Notes: generated by a model not told the origin, from the letters alone. Positions 1-8,994 are shown, counted from the stretch's first letter. The stretch is 64,000 nucleotides of DNA from Brenneria nigrifluens DSM 30175 = ATCC 13028 (GCF_005484965.1 NZ_CP034036.1:1426001-1490000), one strand, 5' to 3'. Numbers and translations are program-made.

Positions 1-59
1 GCACGGATGCAGAAATCCCTGTTGGTTATGTATGAGATTGTCAGCCATCTGGCTACGGA

Positions 60-920
60 TTACTCAACCTGTCGCTTCACCATCTCAATATAGATTTCCC
101 GCAGGCGGCGGGTTACCGGGCCGGGTTTGCCGTCGCCAATGGTTTTGCCGTCAAGCCTGACCACCGGTAAAACGAAGGTCGTCGCCGAACTGATAAAAAT
201 TTCACTGGCGTGATAGGCCTCTTCCGGGGTGAAAAGCCGTTCTTCCAGTTTGATTTGAGCATCTGCAGCCAGTTTCAACAGCGACTGACGAGTAATACCG
301 TGCAGAATGTCGTTACTTAACGGGCGTGTCACCACGGTTTTATCGTGCAGGACGATATAGCAGTTGCAAGAGCTGCCTTCGGTAATAAATCCGTTTTCCA
401 CCAAAAAGGCATCATCGGCATGCTGTGTATGGGCGTACTCTTTCGCCAGACAGGCGGCCAACAGGCCGACCGTTTTAATATCCCGGCGATGCCAGCGGAT
501 GTCAGGGCAGGTTACGGCATGCAGACCGGTATCCGCTTTCGGGTTTTCCAGAACGGTGCGCGCCTGAGTGAACAGCACCAGCGTCGGTTTTACGTCAGAT
601 GGCGGAAAATGGAAGTCGCGATCGCCGGCGTTGCCTCGACTTAACTGTAAATAGATCGCGCCTTCTTTTATGTCGTTTTTTTCGATCAGGGCGTAATGGA
701 TATCTTTCAGTTCGGCGGAGCTAACGGGCAGAGTAAGCGACAGCTCACGGCAGGAGCGTTGCAGACGAGCCAGATGACCGTCAAACTCGGCCAGTTTACC
801 ATTTACCACCGCGGTCACTTCATACACGGCATCGGCAAAAAGGAAACCGCGGTCGAATACCGACACTTTGGCCTCGCTTTCCTGCACATATTGCCCATCA
901 ACATAAACAAGACGTTGCAT
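60..920 (-). CDS. dat: D-amino-acid transaminase (class IV PLP aminotransferase)
   Basis: A 286-residue fold-type IV PLP aminotransferase. It would move the amino group of a D-amino acid (D-Ala, D-Glu) to a 2-oxo acid in the cytosol. The family N-terminal pattern VYVDGQ...FDRGFLFAD is present. The likely Schiff-base lysine is K149 in RRDIKT, and the cofactor glutamate lies in ITEGSSCN. The start chosen is the ATG at 920, which has AAGGAG directly upstream; longer versions lack a ribosome site. It is the last gene of a leftward operon, 41 bp after dgcA. The D-amino acid assignment, rather than branched-chain or aminodeoxychorismate lyase, rests on overall resemblance and on the D-glutamate neighbours. 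Confidence 0.82.
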   Translation of the reverse strand: MQRLVYVDGQYVQESEAKVSVFDRGFLFADAVYEVTAVVNGKLAEFDGHLARLQRSCRELSLTLPVSSAELKDIHYALIEKNDIKEGAIYLQLSRGNAGDRDFHFPPSDVKPTLVLFTQARTVLENPKADTGLHAVTCPDIRWHRRDIKTVGLLAACLAKEYAHTQHADDAFLVENGFITEGSSCNCYIVLHDKTVVTRPLSNDILHGITRQSLLKLAADAQIKLEERLFTPEEAYHASEIFISSATTFVLPVVRLDGKTIGDGKPGPVTRRLREIYIEMVKRQVE

Positions 921-961
921 TACAACACTCCTTAATAGTCGTTCATGCAGCATAACGTATT

Positions 962-1942
962 TTAGCCCCACAGTGCCGCTTCTGACGGGGGTATTTTACT
1001 GCCGTCATAACCTAGGCCGTTGGTCCTGTCGCGCTGTAATAGCAAAGGACCGTCCAGATCGACCACCTGCGCACCCTGGGCCACTATAACTGCCGGCGCC
1101 ATCGACAGCGAGGTGCTCACCATACAGCCGACCATGATCTGCAACCCTTGCTCCAGCGCGCCTGCGCGCAGGCGCAGCGCTTCGGTCAGGCCGCCGGTTT
1201 TGTCCAGCTTGATATTGATCATCTCATAGCACCCGGCGATCGCTTCCAGCGAGCGGCTGTCATGACAGGACTCATCGGCGCATATCGGGATCGGGTGCGG
1301 CAGTTCGGCCAGTATGCCGTCTTTCCCGGCGGGCAGCGGCTGTTCGATCATTGCAACGCCCAGGGCAGCCAGTTCCGGCACCAGTTTCAGGTAGAGCTCG
1401 GCATCCCAACCTTCATTGGCGTCGACGATCAGGCGCGCGGACGGCGCGCCGTTGCGCACCGCGGCCACTCTGGCCAAATCGTCTTTATCGGCCAGTTTCA
1501 GCTTGAGCAGCGGGCGGTTGGCGTTTTGCCGCGCGGCCTGTTGCATCTTCTCCGGCGTATCCAGCGACAGAGTGTATGCCGTTTCCAGTATGCCCGGCGC
1601 CGGCAGATTCAGGCGCTGCCAGATGCGCTGATTATGCTGTTTGCATTCCAGATCCCAGAAGGCGCAGTCGAGCGCATTACGCGCCGCGCCTGCCGGAAGT
1701 CTGGTTTGCAGCTGCTCGCGATCCAGACCGTGGCGAATATCGTCATGCAGCGCGGCGATCTGCGCCATCACGCTTTCAATGGATTCACCGTAGCGCGCAT
1801 AAGGAACGCATTCTCCGTAGCCGTTGATGTCGCCGCAGCGCAGCGCAACCACCACCACCTCGGCCTGACTTTTACTGCCGCGCGAAATGGTAAAAGTTGT
1901 CTCTAGCGGCCAGCTTTCATGAAACAGTTCGAGTTCGATCAT
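962..1942 (-). CDS. dgcA: N-acetyl-D-glutamate racemase / dipeptide epimerase (enolase superfamily)
   Basis: A 326-residue enolase-superfamily protein of the Ala-Glu epimerase group. Visible catalytic residues are the KxK motif (K147, K149), metal ligands D174, E200 and D223, and the opposite-face K245. These match E. coli YcjG with an offset of two. YcjG epimerises L-Ala-D-Glu from peptidoglycan. When paired with a DUF1611 gene, members are called DgcA and act on N-acetyl-D-glutamate. The start overlaps the dgcN stop by 4 bp (ATGA), so translation is probably coupled. That pairing favours the DgcA role; dipeptide epimerase is the alternative. Confidence 0.82.
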   Translation of the reverse strand: MIELELFHESWPLETTFTISRGSKSQAEVVVVALRCGDINGYGECVPYARYGESIESVMAQIAALHDDIRHGLDREQLQTRLPAGAARNALDCAFWDLECKQHNQRIWQRLNLPAPGILETAYTLSLDTPEKMQQAARQNANRPLLKLKLADKDDLARVAAVRNGAPSARLIVDANEGWDAELYLKLVPELAALGVAMIEQPLPAGKDGILAELPHPIPICADESCHDSRSLEAIAGCYEMINIKLDKTGGLTEALRLRAGALEQGLQIMVGCMVSTSLSMAPAVIVAQGAQVVDLDGPLLLQRDRTNGLGYDGSKIPPSEAALWG

Positions 1943-2940
1943 AGACTGGCCAATTGGTCGACGATGCGTCCTACGCCCTGGCGGAATGGATCCACCACAG
2001 GCAAGCCGAATTTTTTCTCCAGGTCGGCCATCAGCCGTAATGCGTCCGCTTCGCTGAGCGCCGCCGTATTGACGGATATGCCGACAAAATGTGCTTTAGG
2101 ATTGGTGAGATGGGCGGCCGATAAATTCAAGGCCATACAATCGGCGAGATCGGGAATAGGGTAGTCGACGCCGCGCATGGTTTTACGGGTAGGTTCGTGA
2201 CACAGCACCAGCGCATCCGGCTGCGCGCCATGAATAATCCCGATGGTTACGCCGGCAAAAGAGGGGTGAAACAGCGAACCCTGGCCTTCGATAACGTCCC
2301 AGTGATCTTCATCATTCGCCGGAGCGATGGTTTCAACGGCGCCGGCGATAAAGTCGGATACCACGGCATCGATACTGACGCCGGAACCGCTAATCAGAAT
2401 TCCGGTTTGGCCGGTTGCCCGGAAAGTGGCTTTACCGCCGCGTGATAAAATTTCTTTTTCGATTGCCAGCGCGGTGTACATTTTGCCGCAGGAGCAGTCG
2501 GTGCCGACGGGCAGCAGGCGTTTACCGGCGCGTTTGCGTCCGCTGGCTACCGGGAAGGTTTGCGACGGGTGACGCACATCGAACAGGGAACGACCCAGTT
2601 TGGCGGCAAGTTCGCGCAGTTCCGCTACGTCGGCCAGGCGGTTATGCAGACCGGCGGCCAGGTCCATGCCGCTTTCCAGCGCCTGGCGCAACACGGCGAT
2701 CCACTGTTCTGAAATAATTCCGCCGCGGTTGGCGACGCCGATGACCAACGTTTGCGCGCCTGCCGCACGGGCGGCGGCGATATCCATATCGGGCAGATCG
2801 CAGTCGGCGTGACAGCCATCCATACGATATTGGCCGACGCAATATTCCGGGTGCCATTGCTTAATCCCGATAGCAACCTTTGCTGCCAGCTGATCGTGAG
2901 CATCACCAAGGAATAATAAATAAGGTTTTCTGATATCCAT
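1939..2940 (-). CDS. dgcN: D-glutamate N-acetyltransferase DgcN (DUF1611 family)
   Basis: A 333-residue DUF1611 protein. It has an N-terminal Rossmann-like part (LLFLGD at the start, VIGVANRGG near residue 65) and a P-loop-like segment PVGTDCSCGKMYTA near residue 145, followed by the IEGQGSLFHP block typical of the family. Family members paired with an enolase-superfamily partner are reported to acetylate D-glutamate as the first step of D-Glu breakdown. It is the first gene of the operon dgcN-dgcA-dat and reads away from alaC. The family assignment is firm. The substrate is transferred knowledge, not visible in the sequence. Confidence 0.8.
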   Translation of the reverse strand: MDIRKPYLLFLGDAHDQLAAKVAIGIKQWHPEYCVGQYRMDGCHADCDLPDMDIAAARAAGAQTLVIGVANRGGIISEQWIAVLRQALESGMDLAAGLHNRLADVAELRELAAKLGRSLFDVRHPSQTFPVASGRKRAGKRLLPVGTDCSCGKMYTALAIEKEILSRGGKATFRATGQTGILISGSGVSIDAVVSDFIAGAVETIAPANDEDHWDVIEGQGSLFHPSFAGVTIGIIHGAQPDALVLCHEPTRKTMRGVDYPIPDLADCMALNLSAAHLTNPKAHFVGISVNTAALSEADALRLMADLEKKFGLPVVDPFRQGVGRIVDQLASL

Positions 2941-3771
2941 TATTCATCCTCGTAAGTCCCAGAACGTAATTTATTAATAAAACGTTCGCGGAAAAGTTTT
3001 ATTGGGCGGAAACAGGGTATTGCTGATTGATAATAACTGTGGGTGTATAATTGTCAATAACAACCATTATTAAGTGATAATGGCTGATTTTTTGCTTTTT
3101 TTATGAAATTAAATACAGATTTTTGCTTTTTTTGTGATATTAAATTTTGTCTTGAGGTTTTATTTTCCACTATTGTGGTTTTTTATAAAAAAAATGAAAT
3201 CACCTCTCCGAGGGTATTATTTTATCTTATTGATTTTAATAATTTTTTATTTTTAGTATCATGTAATTTCAACGCACTGTTTTGGTGAGTTGACTTATAA
3301 TGGGGCCCAAAAATAATGCATTACCATTTTTGGTTTTTTATTCGTTAATCAGAAATGGTTTTTGTATTATCAATATCAACAATGCTAATATTTTTACGGT
3401 TTGCCAGAAGAATAATTAATATGTCTGTCAGAAGGCTGTTTCTTAGCACAATATTTTTATTCCGGCATAAGAGAAAGTTTCGTCGGCAAGAACACCGCCA
3501 TTTTCCCAGGTGGCGGCCAACGGATTAACGTCGGCCGGTATAGCCGTTACGCGGTTGGATCGCCCGGCGTCAACGAGCGCTGAACGGGGCGGGGCAGCTT
3601 CTGGCTGATATCGCAAAATGTGGCGGAGTTATCCGTATCTCCGCGCCGGAAAAAATTTATCGGGCGCCGCTCGACAGATTATCCGATCTGGGATAGCTTA
3701 ATTACGGGCTCGCAAGTCGGGTCCCAGCGTCGCTCGGACGGTCCGGGCGCTCACGTTATTTCGAGGATATT
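2941..3771. other. AT-rich intergenic region between dgcN and alaC
   Basis: About 830 bp with no convincing gene. The left two thirds are strongly AT-rich with many poly-T runs; the last 300 bp return to the GC-rich composition of the chromosome. It must hold the divergent promoters of the dgcN operon and alaC. I see a weak hairpin (ACCATTT near 3323 and AAATGGT near 3353) but no operator I can name. Confidence 0.6.
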
Positions 3772-5013
3772 ATGGCTGATTTCCATTCTCCGCGCCGTTT
3801 TACGCGCATCGATCGTCTTCCCCCTTATGTGTTCAATATTACTTCCGAGTTGAAAATGGCTGCCCGCCGGCGCGGCGAAGACATTATCGATTTCAGCATG
3901 GGCAACCCCGACGGCCCGACGCCGCCGCATATCGTGGAAAAGCTATGCACGGTCGCTCAACGCGAGGATACCCACGGCTACTCAACGTCCAGAGGGATCC
4001 CGCGTCTGCGCCGGGCGATTTCGCGCTGGTATGCCGATCGCTATCAGGTGGTTATCGACCCCGAAAGCGAAGCCATCGTCACCATAGGTTCCAAAGAGGG
4101 GCTGGCGCATCTGATGCTGGCGACGCTGGATCACGGCGATACCGTGCTGGTGCCGAATCCAAGCTACCCGATTCATATCTATGGCGCGGTAATCGCCGGG
4201 GCGCAGGTTCGCTCGGTGCCGCTGGTCGAGGGCGTGGATTTTTTCAACGAGCTGGAACGGGCGATCCGCGAAAGTATCCCTACACCGAAGATGATGATCC
4301 TGGGTTTTCCGTCCAACCCGACGGCGCAGTGCGTCGAGCTGGATTTCTTCGAGCGGGTCGTCGCGCTGGCGAAACAGTACGGCGTGCTGGTGGTTCACGA
4401 TCTGGCCTACGCCGATATCGTCTATGACGGCTGGAAAGCGCCGTCGATTATGCAGGTGCCCGGCGCCAAGGATATTGCGGTCGAGTTTTTCACCCTGTCG
4501 AAAAGCTACAATATGGCCGGCTGGCGCATCGGTTTTATGGTGGGAAATCCGGAACTGGTCAACGCGCTGGCGCGCATCAAGAGCTATCACGATTACGGCA
4601 CCTTTACCCCGCTTCAGGTGGCGGCGATTGCGGCGCTGGAAGGCGAGCAGCGGTGCGTGCTGGATATCGCCGAGCAGTACCGCCAGCGGCGCAATGTGCT
4701 GGTGCGCGGCTTGCATGAAGCGGGCTGGATGGTGGACGAACCCAAAGCCTCGATGTATGTCTGGGCGAAGATTCCGCAGGCTTACGCGCATTTAGGTTCG
4801 CTGGAGTTCGCCAAGCGTCTGCTGTCCGATGCGAAGGTATGCGTATCGCCGGGGATCGGGTTCGGTGACTATGGCGATACGCATGTGCGTTTCGCGCTGA
4901 TTGAAAATCAGGATCGTATCCGCCAGGCCGTGCGCGGCATCAAGGCGATGTTCCGCGCCGATGGCATATTGCCGCCGTCAAAATCCTCCGCAGGCAAGAT
5001 TTCCGCCGCCTGA
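3772..5013 (+). CDS. alaC: Alanine transaminase AlaC
   Basis: A 413-residue class I PLP aminotransferase that interconverts pyruvate plus glutamate with alanine plus 2-oxoglutarate in the cytosol. The PLP lysine is K244 within TLSKSYNMAGWRIGF, and the substrate-side arginine is expected near the C-terminus in DTHVRFALIEN. Length and the GNPDGPTPPH segment fit E. coli AlaC (YfdZ). The start ATG follows a GAGG ribosome site. The gene also lies near argW in E. coli, so its position before the tRNA supports the call. It is transcribed alone, divergent from the dgcN operon. Confidence 0.95.
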   Translation: MADFHSPRRFTRIDRLPPYVFNITSELKMAARRRGEDIIDFSMGNPDGPTPPHIVEKLCTVAQREDTHGYSTSRGIPRLRRAISRWYADRYQVVIDPESEAIVTIGSKEGLAHLMLATLDHGDTVLVPNPSYPIHIYGAVIAGAQVRSVPLVEGVDFFNELERAIRESIPTPKMMILGFPSNPTAQCVELDFFERVVALAKQYGVLVVHDLAYADIVYDGWKAPSIMQVPGAKDIAVEFFTLSKSYNMAGWRIGFMVGNPELVNALARIKSYHDYGTFTPLQVAAIAALEGEQRCVLDIAEQYRQRRNVLVRGLHEAGWMVDEPKASMYVWAKIPQAYAHLGSLEFAKRLLSDAKVCVSPGIGFGDYGDTHVRFALIENQDRIRQAVRGIKAMFRADGILPPSKSSAGKISAA

Positions 5014-5020
5014 GTCGTCG

Positions 5021-5043
5021 CCCCGGTCTGTTTAACACCGGGG
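5021..5043 (+). terminator. Hairpin after alaC
   Basis: A 7-bp GC-rich stem (CCCCGGT / ACCGGGG) with a 9-base loop begins 8 bp after the alaC stop. The following DNA is only moderately T-rich, so termination is plausible but not certain. Confidence 0.5.
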
Positions 5044-5212
5044 CGTAATTATCCCCATCGCGTTTTTTCTGTCCCGACCAACGCTTCTTTTCACGCTGAT
5101 TGCGTAGCGCCGCGCACTTCCCATATTACACCGTCCAAATCGGTTGGCGTCCGCTAGCGGCTATGCCAGCATGCCGTTTACGTTATGTCTTGATTGGTTG
5201 CCGGAGCCGGAC

Positions 5213-6037
5213 ATGGAGTGGCTGACTGCGTTCGCGCAAGGATGGTATGGAGGGTGGCTGTGCCTATTGACATTCAGCGGGCTGGTGGTCGGCAGCTTCC
5301 TGAATGTGGTTATTTACCGTCTGCCAATCATGCTGGAACGTCGCTGGCAACGTGAGGCGCGGGTATATCTGGGGATGCCTGAGCCCGAGGAGGAGTCAGG
5401 TTTCAACCTGTTTTGGCCGCCTTCGCGCTGCCCGCACTGCCGGCGGCGGATTGCGCTGAAAGACAACATCCCGCTGTTCAGCTGGCTGTGGCTGCGTGGG
5501 CGATCGCGCTGTTGCCGGCGGCCGGTTTGCGGGCAATATCCGCTGGTGGAGTTGCTCGCCGCGCTGGGTTTCCTGACGGCGGGCATGCAATACCTGCCGG
5601 GAGAGGCGCTATGGGGGCGGTTGGTGCTGTGTTCCTTTCTGCTGGCGCTGGCGGCGATTGATGGCAAAACGCAGCTGCTGCCGGACAGCCTGACGTTGCC
5701 GCTCTTGTGGCTGGGACTGTTGTTTAATTTCTCCGCAACCTTTGTTTCGCTGGATGAGGCGGTCGTGGGGGCGGTTGCGGGCTACCTGTCTCTGTGGCTG
5801 CTGTATTGGGGAGTGAAGCTTCTCAGCGGCAAAGAGACGCTGGGCTACGGCGATTTTAAACTGCTGGCCGCGCTGGGCGGCTGGCTGGGATGGCGGGCGC
5901 TGCCCAATCTGCTGCTGATCGCCGCGCTGAGCGGGTTGATGATTACGCTGTTGTGGCGCGGGCTACGGCGGGAAAAGGCCGACCGGCCGCTGGCGTTTGG
6001 GCCCTGGCTGGCGCTGGGGGCGTTGGCTCACTTGTAG
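5213..6037 (+). CDS. Prepilin peptidase (A24 family), orphan
   Basis: An inner-membrane aspartic protease that cleaves and N-methylates type IV prepilins or type II pseudopilins. It shows GSFLNVVIYRLP in the first membrane helix, a cytoplasmic cysteine domain, and the two catalytic aspartates D150 (IDGKTQLLPD) and D214 (GYGDFK), with about seven later helices. The cysteines are CPHC, then CC-x3-C, rather than two clean CxxC pairs. The start at 5213 has GGAG six bases upstream and places the first helix at the usual distance; an ATG at 5171 would add 14 residues. No pilin or secretion gene is nearby, so its substrate is encoded elsewhere. Confidence 0.88.
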   Translation: MEWLTAFAQGWYGGWLCLLTFSGLVVGSFLNVVIYRLPIMLERRWQREARVYLGMPEPEEESGFNLFWPPSRCPHCRRRIALKDNIPLFSWLWLRGRSRCCRRPVCGQYPLVELLAALGFLTAGMQYLPGEALWGRLVLCSFLLALAAIDGKTQLLPDSLTLPLLWLGLLFNFSATFVSLDEAVVGAVAGYLSLWLLYWGVKLLSGKETLGYGDFKLLAALGGWLGWRALPNLLLIAALSGLMITLLWRGLRREKADRPLAFGPWLALGALAHL

Positions 6038-6114
6038 GTATAATGAAATTTAGCCCGGCGGTTTAAAACAGCGCAGAAATGTCGGACGGGAGAATAATGG
6101 CGGCCATAAAAATA

Positions 6115-6139
6115 GGCTGACGGCGTAACCCCGTCAGCC
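6115..6139 (-). terminator. Rho-independent terminator of the small membrane protein gene
   Basis: A perfect 9-bp stem (GGCTGACGG / CCGTCAGCC) with a 7-base loop, followed on the minus strand by TATTTTTAT. It sits about 70 bp downstream of the 24-codon reading frame at 6208-6282, with the right orientation to end its transcript. Confidence 0.65.
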
Positions 6140-6207
6140 TGCTTAATTGTTTCTTTGGTTAGCTTCCTGCCCTGCGGATTAGTGTCTGTCGGGCAAATGG
6201 TCGATGG

Positions 6208-6282
6208 TTATTCCACCATCAGCATAAACGTACTCGCCCAGACAACCAGACAAAATGAGATACCCATAAAAAAATATTTCAC
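6208..6282 (-). CDS. Putative 24-residue single-pass membrane protein
   Basis: A 24-codon frame starting with GTG at 6282. The ribosome site GGAGA lies 8 bases upstream, and a U-tailed terminator follows at 6115-6139. The product begins VKYFFMGISF and is almost entirely hydrophobic, ending in MVE: one predicted membrane helix with a single basic residue near the N-terminus, like known enterobacterial stress-related mini-proteins. I do not recognise a named family. Having a ribosome site, a membrane helix and a terminator together makes it more than a chance frame. It lies alone on the minus strand between the prepilin peptidase and dbpA. Confidence 0.6.
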   Translation of the reverse strand: MKYFFMGISFCLVVWASTFMLMVE

Positions 6283-6684
6283 CGATATATTCTCCAGCAG
6301 AAACCACGCCAGCAATGATCCCGATTGTGCGTTTTATTATGGAAGGAAAATGTTTACACCGGTTGCCGGTTCGCAGCAGGGAAACAGCTTCCCATTGTCA
6401 TCACCGGAGCACGCTCCGATCATAACGGGATCGGCGCTAAATCTACGCCGAGTAGGGGGCATAATTCAAGAGGTCTCAGGCACTATATTTACCGAAATAG
6501 CATTAAAAAGCGTTGGGGTTTTATTCCCGGCATTTGGCGGTCTGCGGGCGATTTCGCCATCGCTTCGCAGGTAAATCGGGCAATGGCGGTTATCTCTGTT
6601 ATTATTGCGGCAAAATCACGCGCCGTACGCTGTACTGGCGTCGCCTTTCGTCATGTTGCCTTTGGTAATAATAGAGTAATCACT

Positions 6685-8067
6685 GTGAGCACAACCTCTT
6701 TTTCCTCCCTCGCGCTGCCCGCCGGGCAGTTATCCAACCTTAATGAGCTGGGCTATAGCGCCATGACGCCGGTGCAGGCGGCGGCGTTGCCGGCCATCCT
6801 GAGCGGCGCCGATGTGCGCGCCAGGGCGAAAACCGGCAGCGGCAAAACGGCCGCCTTCGGCATCGGTTTGCTCAATCACATCGTGGTCGGGGAGTTTACT
6901 ACCCAGGCGCTGGTGCTGTGTCCGACGCGGGAACTGGCGGATCAGGTGAGTAAGGAGCTGCGCCGTCTGGCGCGTTTTGCGCAGAATATCAAGATACTGA
7001 CCCTGTGCGGCGGGCAGCCGATGGGACATCAGATCGACTCGCTGGTGCATGCTCCGCATATCGTGGTGGGAACGCCGGGACGTATTCAGGATCACCTACG
7101 CCGGCGTTCGCTATCGCTGGAGGCCCTGAAAGTGCTGGTGCTGGATGAGGCCGATCGGATGCTGGATATGGGGTTTACCGAAGCCATTGATGACGTGATT
7201 GGCTATGCGCCGTCCGACCGTCAGACGCTGCTGTTTTCCGCCACCTATCCGCCGGAGATTGAGCAAATCAGCGCGCGCGTGCAGCGCCGGCCGGTGAATT
7301 TTGAAGTCGCCGACGACGGGGATAAGCCCGCCATCGAACAGCGTTTTTATGAAACCGACAAAGAACGGCGCGTGCCGCTGCTGATTGCTCTGCTGAGCCA
7401 CTACCAGCCCGCTTCCTGCGTGGTGTTCTGTAACACCAAGCGCGACTGTCAGAGCGTGTTCGACGCGCTGGATGCGCGCGGCATAAGCGTGCTGGCGCTG
7501 CACGGCGATCTGGAACAGCGCGATCGCGATCAGGTACTGGTGCGTTTTGCCAATCGCAGCTGCCGTGTGCTGGTGGCCACCGACGTCGCCGCCCGCGGTC
7601 TGGATATCAAGGATCTGCAACTGGTGGTGAATTTCGAGCTGGCTTTCGACCCCGAAGTGCACGTGCACCGCATAGGCAGAACCGGTCGCGCGGGGATGGA
7701 AGGGCTGGCCGTCAGCCTGTGTACTCCGCAGGAAATGAGCCGCGCCCATCTGATAGAGGATTATCTGGGGATACGCATTAACTGGACGCCGGCGGCGGAG
7801 ATCGGTCGCGGCGCAGCGACCCCGCTGGAGCCGGAAATGGCGACGCTGTGCATCGACGGCGGTCGAAAAGCCAAAATCCGTCCGGGGGATATTCTCGGCG
7901 CTCTGACCGGAGAGGCAGGACTAACGGCGGCGGAGGTCGGTAAAATCGATATGTTCCCGCTCCACGCCTATGTCGCTATCCGCAATGCCAGCGCCAAACG
8001 GGCGCTGCAACGGTTGCAGCAGGGGAAAATCAAAGGAAAAAGCTGCAAGGTGCGGCTGCTGAAGTAA
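6685..8067 (+). CDS. dbpA: ATP-dependent RNA helicase DbpA
   Basis: A 460-residue DEAD-box helicase that acts in assembly of the 50S ribosomal subunit by binding hairpin 92 of 23S rRNA. It shows the Q motif, Walker A TGSGKT after K49, DEAD at 154-157, SAT, ARGLD and HRIGRTGR. The C-terminal RNA-binding domain contains the typical LCIDGGRKAKIRPGDILGAL segment and ends KSCKVRLLK. The start chosen is GTG at 6685, because it gives the E. coli length (457) and N-terminus; the open frame upstream has no similarity. About 400 bp before this start carry no gene apart from the small minus-strand frame. Confidence 0.96.
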   Translation: MSTTSFSSLALPAGQLSNLNELGYSAMTPVQAAALPAILSGADVRARAKTGSGKTAAFGIGLLNHIVVGEFTTQALVLCPTRELADQVSKELRRLARFAQNIKILTLCGGQPMGHQIDSLVHAPHIVVGTPGRIQDHLRRRSLSLEALKVLVLDEADRMLDMGFTEAIDDVIGYAPSDRQTLLFSATYPPEIEQISARVQRRPVNFEVADDGDKPAIEQRFYETDKERRVPLLIALLSHYQPASCVVFCNTKRDCQSVFDALDARGISVLALHGDLEQRDRDQVLVRFANRSCRVLVATDVAARGLDIKDLQLVVNFELAFDPEVHVHRIGRTGRAGMEGLAVSLCTPQEMSRAHLIEDYLGIRINWTPAAEIGRGAATPLEPEMATLCIDGGRKAKIRPGDILGALTGEAGLTAAEVGKIDMFPLHAYVAIRNASAKRALQRLQQGKIKGKSCKVRLLK

Positions 8068-8091
8068 GCCGCGCAATCACCTGCGTCCGAT

Positions 8092-8123
8092 ATTGCCCTG
8101 TCATCTACGCAAAGCAGGGCAAT
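8092..8123. terminator. Hairpin between dbpA and the lipoprotein gene
   Basis: A 9-bp stem (ATTGCCCTG / CAGGGCAAT) with a 14-base loop lies between two convergent genes, where a shared terminator is expected. No strong T-tract follows on either strand. Confidence 0.4.
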
Positions 8124-8140
8124 TCCCATCTTGCCGACGG

Positions 8141-8581
8141 TTACTGCGCGGCGAATTCCGCGCTGGGTTGCAGGGTAAAGCCTTCCCCGGTGTTGCCGCT
8201 GATGCGTAAGAAGCGGGTTTCTCCGGCTTTCAGGAACGGCGTCTGACTGCCTGAGGTATCGCGCCAGACGCAGGCGTTATTATAATAGCCATCCTGCCCC
8301 AGACTGACCCTATGCTGCCCGACGGGTATCCTGAACTCGGCTTTCTCCGCCGAGGCGATGGAGCCGGCGAATTCATTATCGATCATCACGCCGATGCGGC
8401 AGGTGCCCGCCAGCCAGCCTTTATCCCGCACGACCACCAGCGTCGCATAAGGCGTGGTCGGGGTGTTCTGATACAGCATCAGGCGGCTGGGGGGAACGGA
8501 CCGAACATCATTTAGCCTGGGCTGTGACGTACTGCAACTCACGGCCGCCAGCGATAACAGCAGGGGAAATAGATAGCGCAT
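8141..8581 (-). CDS. Small lipoprotein, unknown function
   Basis: A 146-residue precursor starting MRYLFPLLLS with a lipobox LAAVSC, so the mature protein would begin at C16 and be lipid-anchored. The residue after Cys is Ser, which favours the outer membrane. The rest is a single small globular domain with three cysteines and a GQHRVSLGQDGYY segment that recalls PEGA-like or DUF2846-like sugar-binding surface lipoproteins. I do not assign a family. The start at 8581 is chosen because it places a normal signal peptide; the upstream extension would bury it. It is convergent with dbpA. Confidence 0.75.
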   Translation of the reverse strand: MRYLFPLLLSLAAVSCSTSQPRLNDVRSVPPSRLMLYQNTPTTPYATLVVVRDKGWLAGTCRIGVMIDNEFAGSIASAEKAEFRIPVGQHRVSLGQDGYYNNACVWRDTSGSQTPFLKAGETRFLRISGNTGEGFTLQPSAEFAAQ

Positions 8582-8658
8582 TAAGGGTAACCTGATGAAA
8601 AAGTGAAAAATCGAGTATAGCAGCAACGGCCGCCGATCAGCATGGCCGGTACGCTCGG

Positions 8659-8862
8659 TTAAGTCTTAATTTGCCTGCGTCGCCCGCGGTATTTTCCCTG
8701 GCTATAGCCATCTTTGACGGTGGGAACGATAAAACCATGCAGCTTGGCGATGCTGTCGGATGACACGCGAGCGACGGTATCGAGCGTGTAGCGGCCGTTC
8801 TGGGTTTTAAGCTGTCGCAGAGTCTTTTGCGTGGGGCTGTTGCGGATGTTGCACAATGCCAT
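8659..8862 (-). CDS. Hypothetical basic protein, uncertain
   Basis: A 67-residue frame (MALCNIRNSPTQKTL...), rich in Arg and Lys and ending GKYRGRRRQIKT. Its composition looks protein-like and the frame continues open upstream without a start, but no ribosome site precedes the ATG and another open frame overlaps it. It may be the remnant of a longer gene. I cannot assign a function. Confidence 0.3.
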   Translation of the reverse strand: MALCNIRNSPTQKTLRQLKTQNGRYTLDTVARVSSDSIAKLHGFIVPTVKDGYSQGKYRGRRRQIKT

Positions 8863-8994
8863 GCGCCAGTGGCTGTCTCCCTTTTTCCCCGTACGCGGCG
8901 AGTAGGATTTTGCGGCAATTGCGTCTATGCTGAGTGCTGAAATACGGGACTGTCCCTACTGTCTACTTAATGAACTGGAATAAGGAACAACACT

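Noticed and set aside
3103..3288. A 61-codon frame in the AT-rich gap before alaC.
   Set aside because: Low-complexity Phe/Leu/Asn-rich product as expected from AT-rich noncoding DNA; no ribosome site.
6155..6574. A 139-codon plus-strand frame before dbpA.
   Set aside because: No similarity or ribosome site, and it overlaps the better-supported small gene on the other strand.
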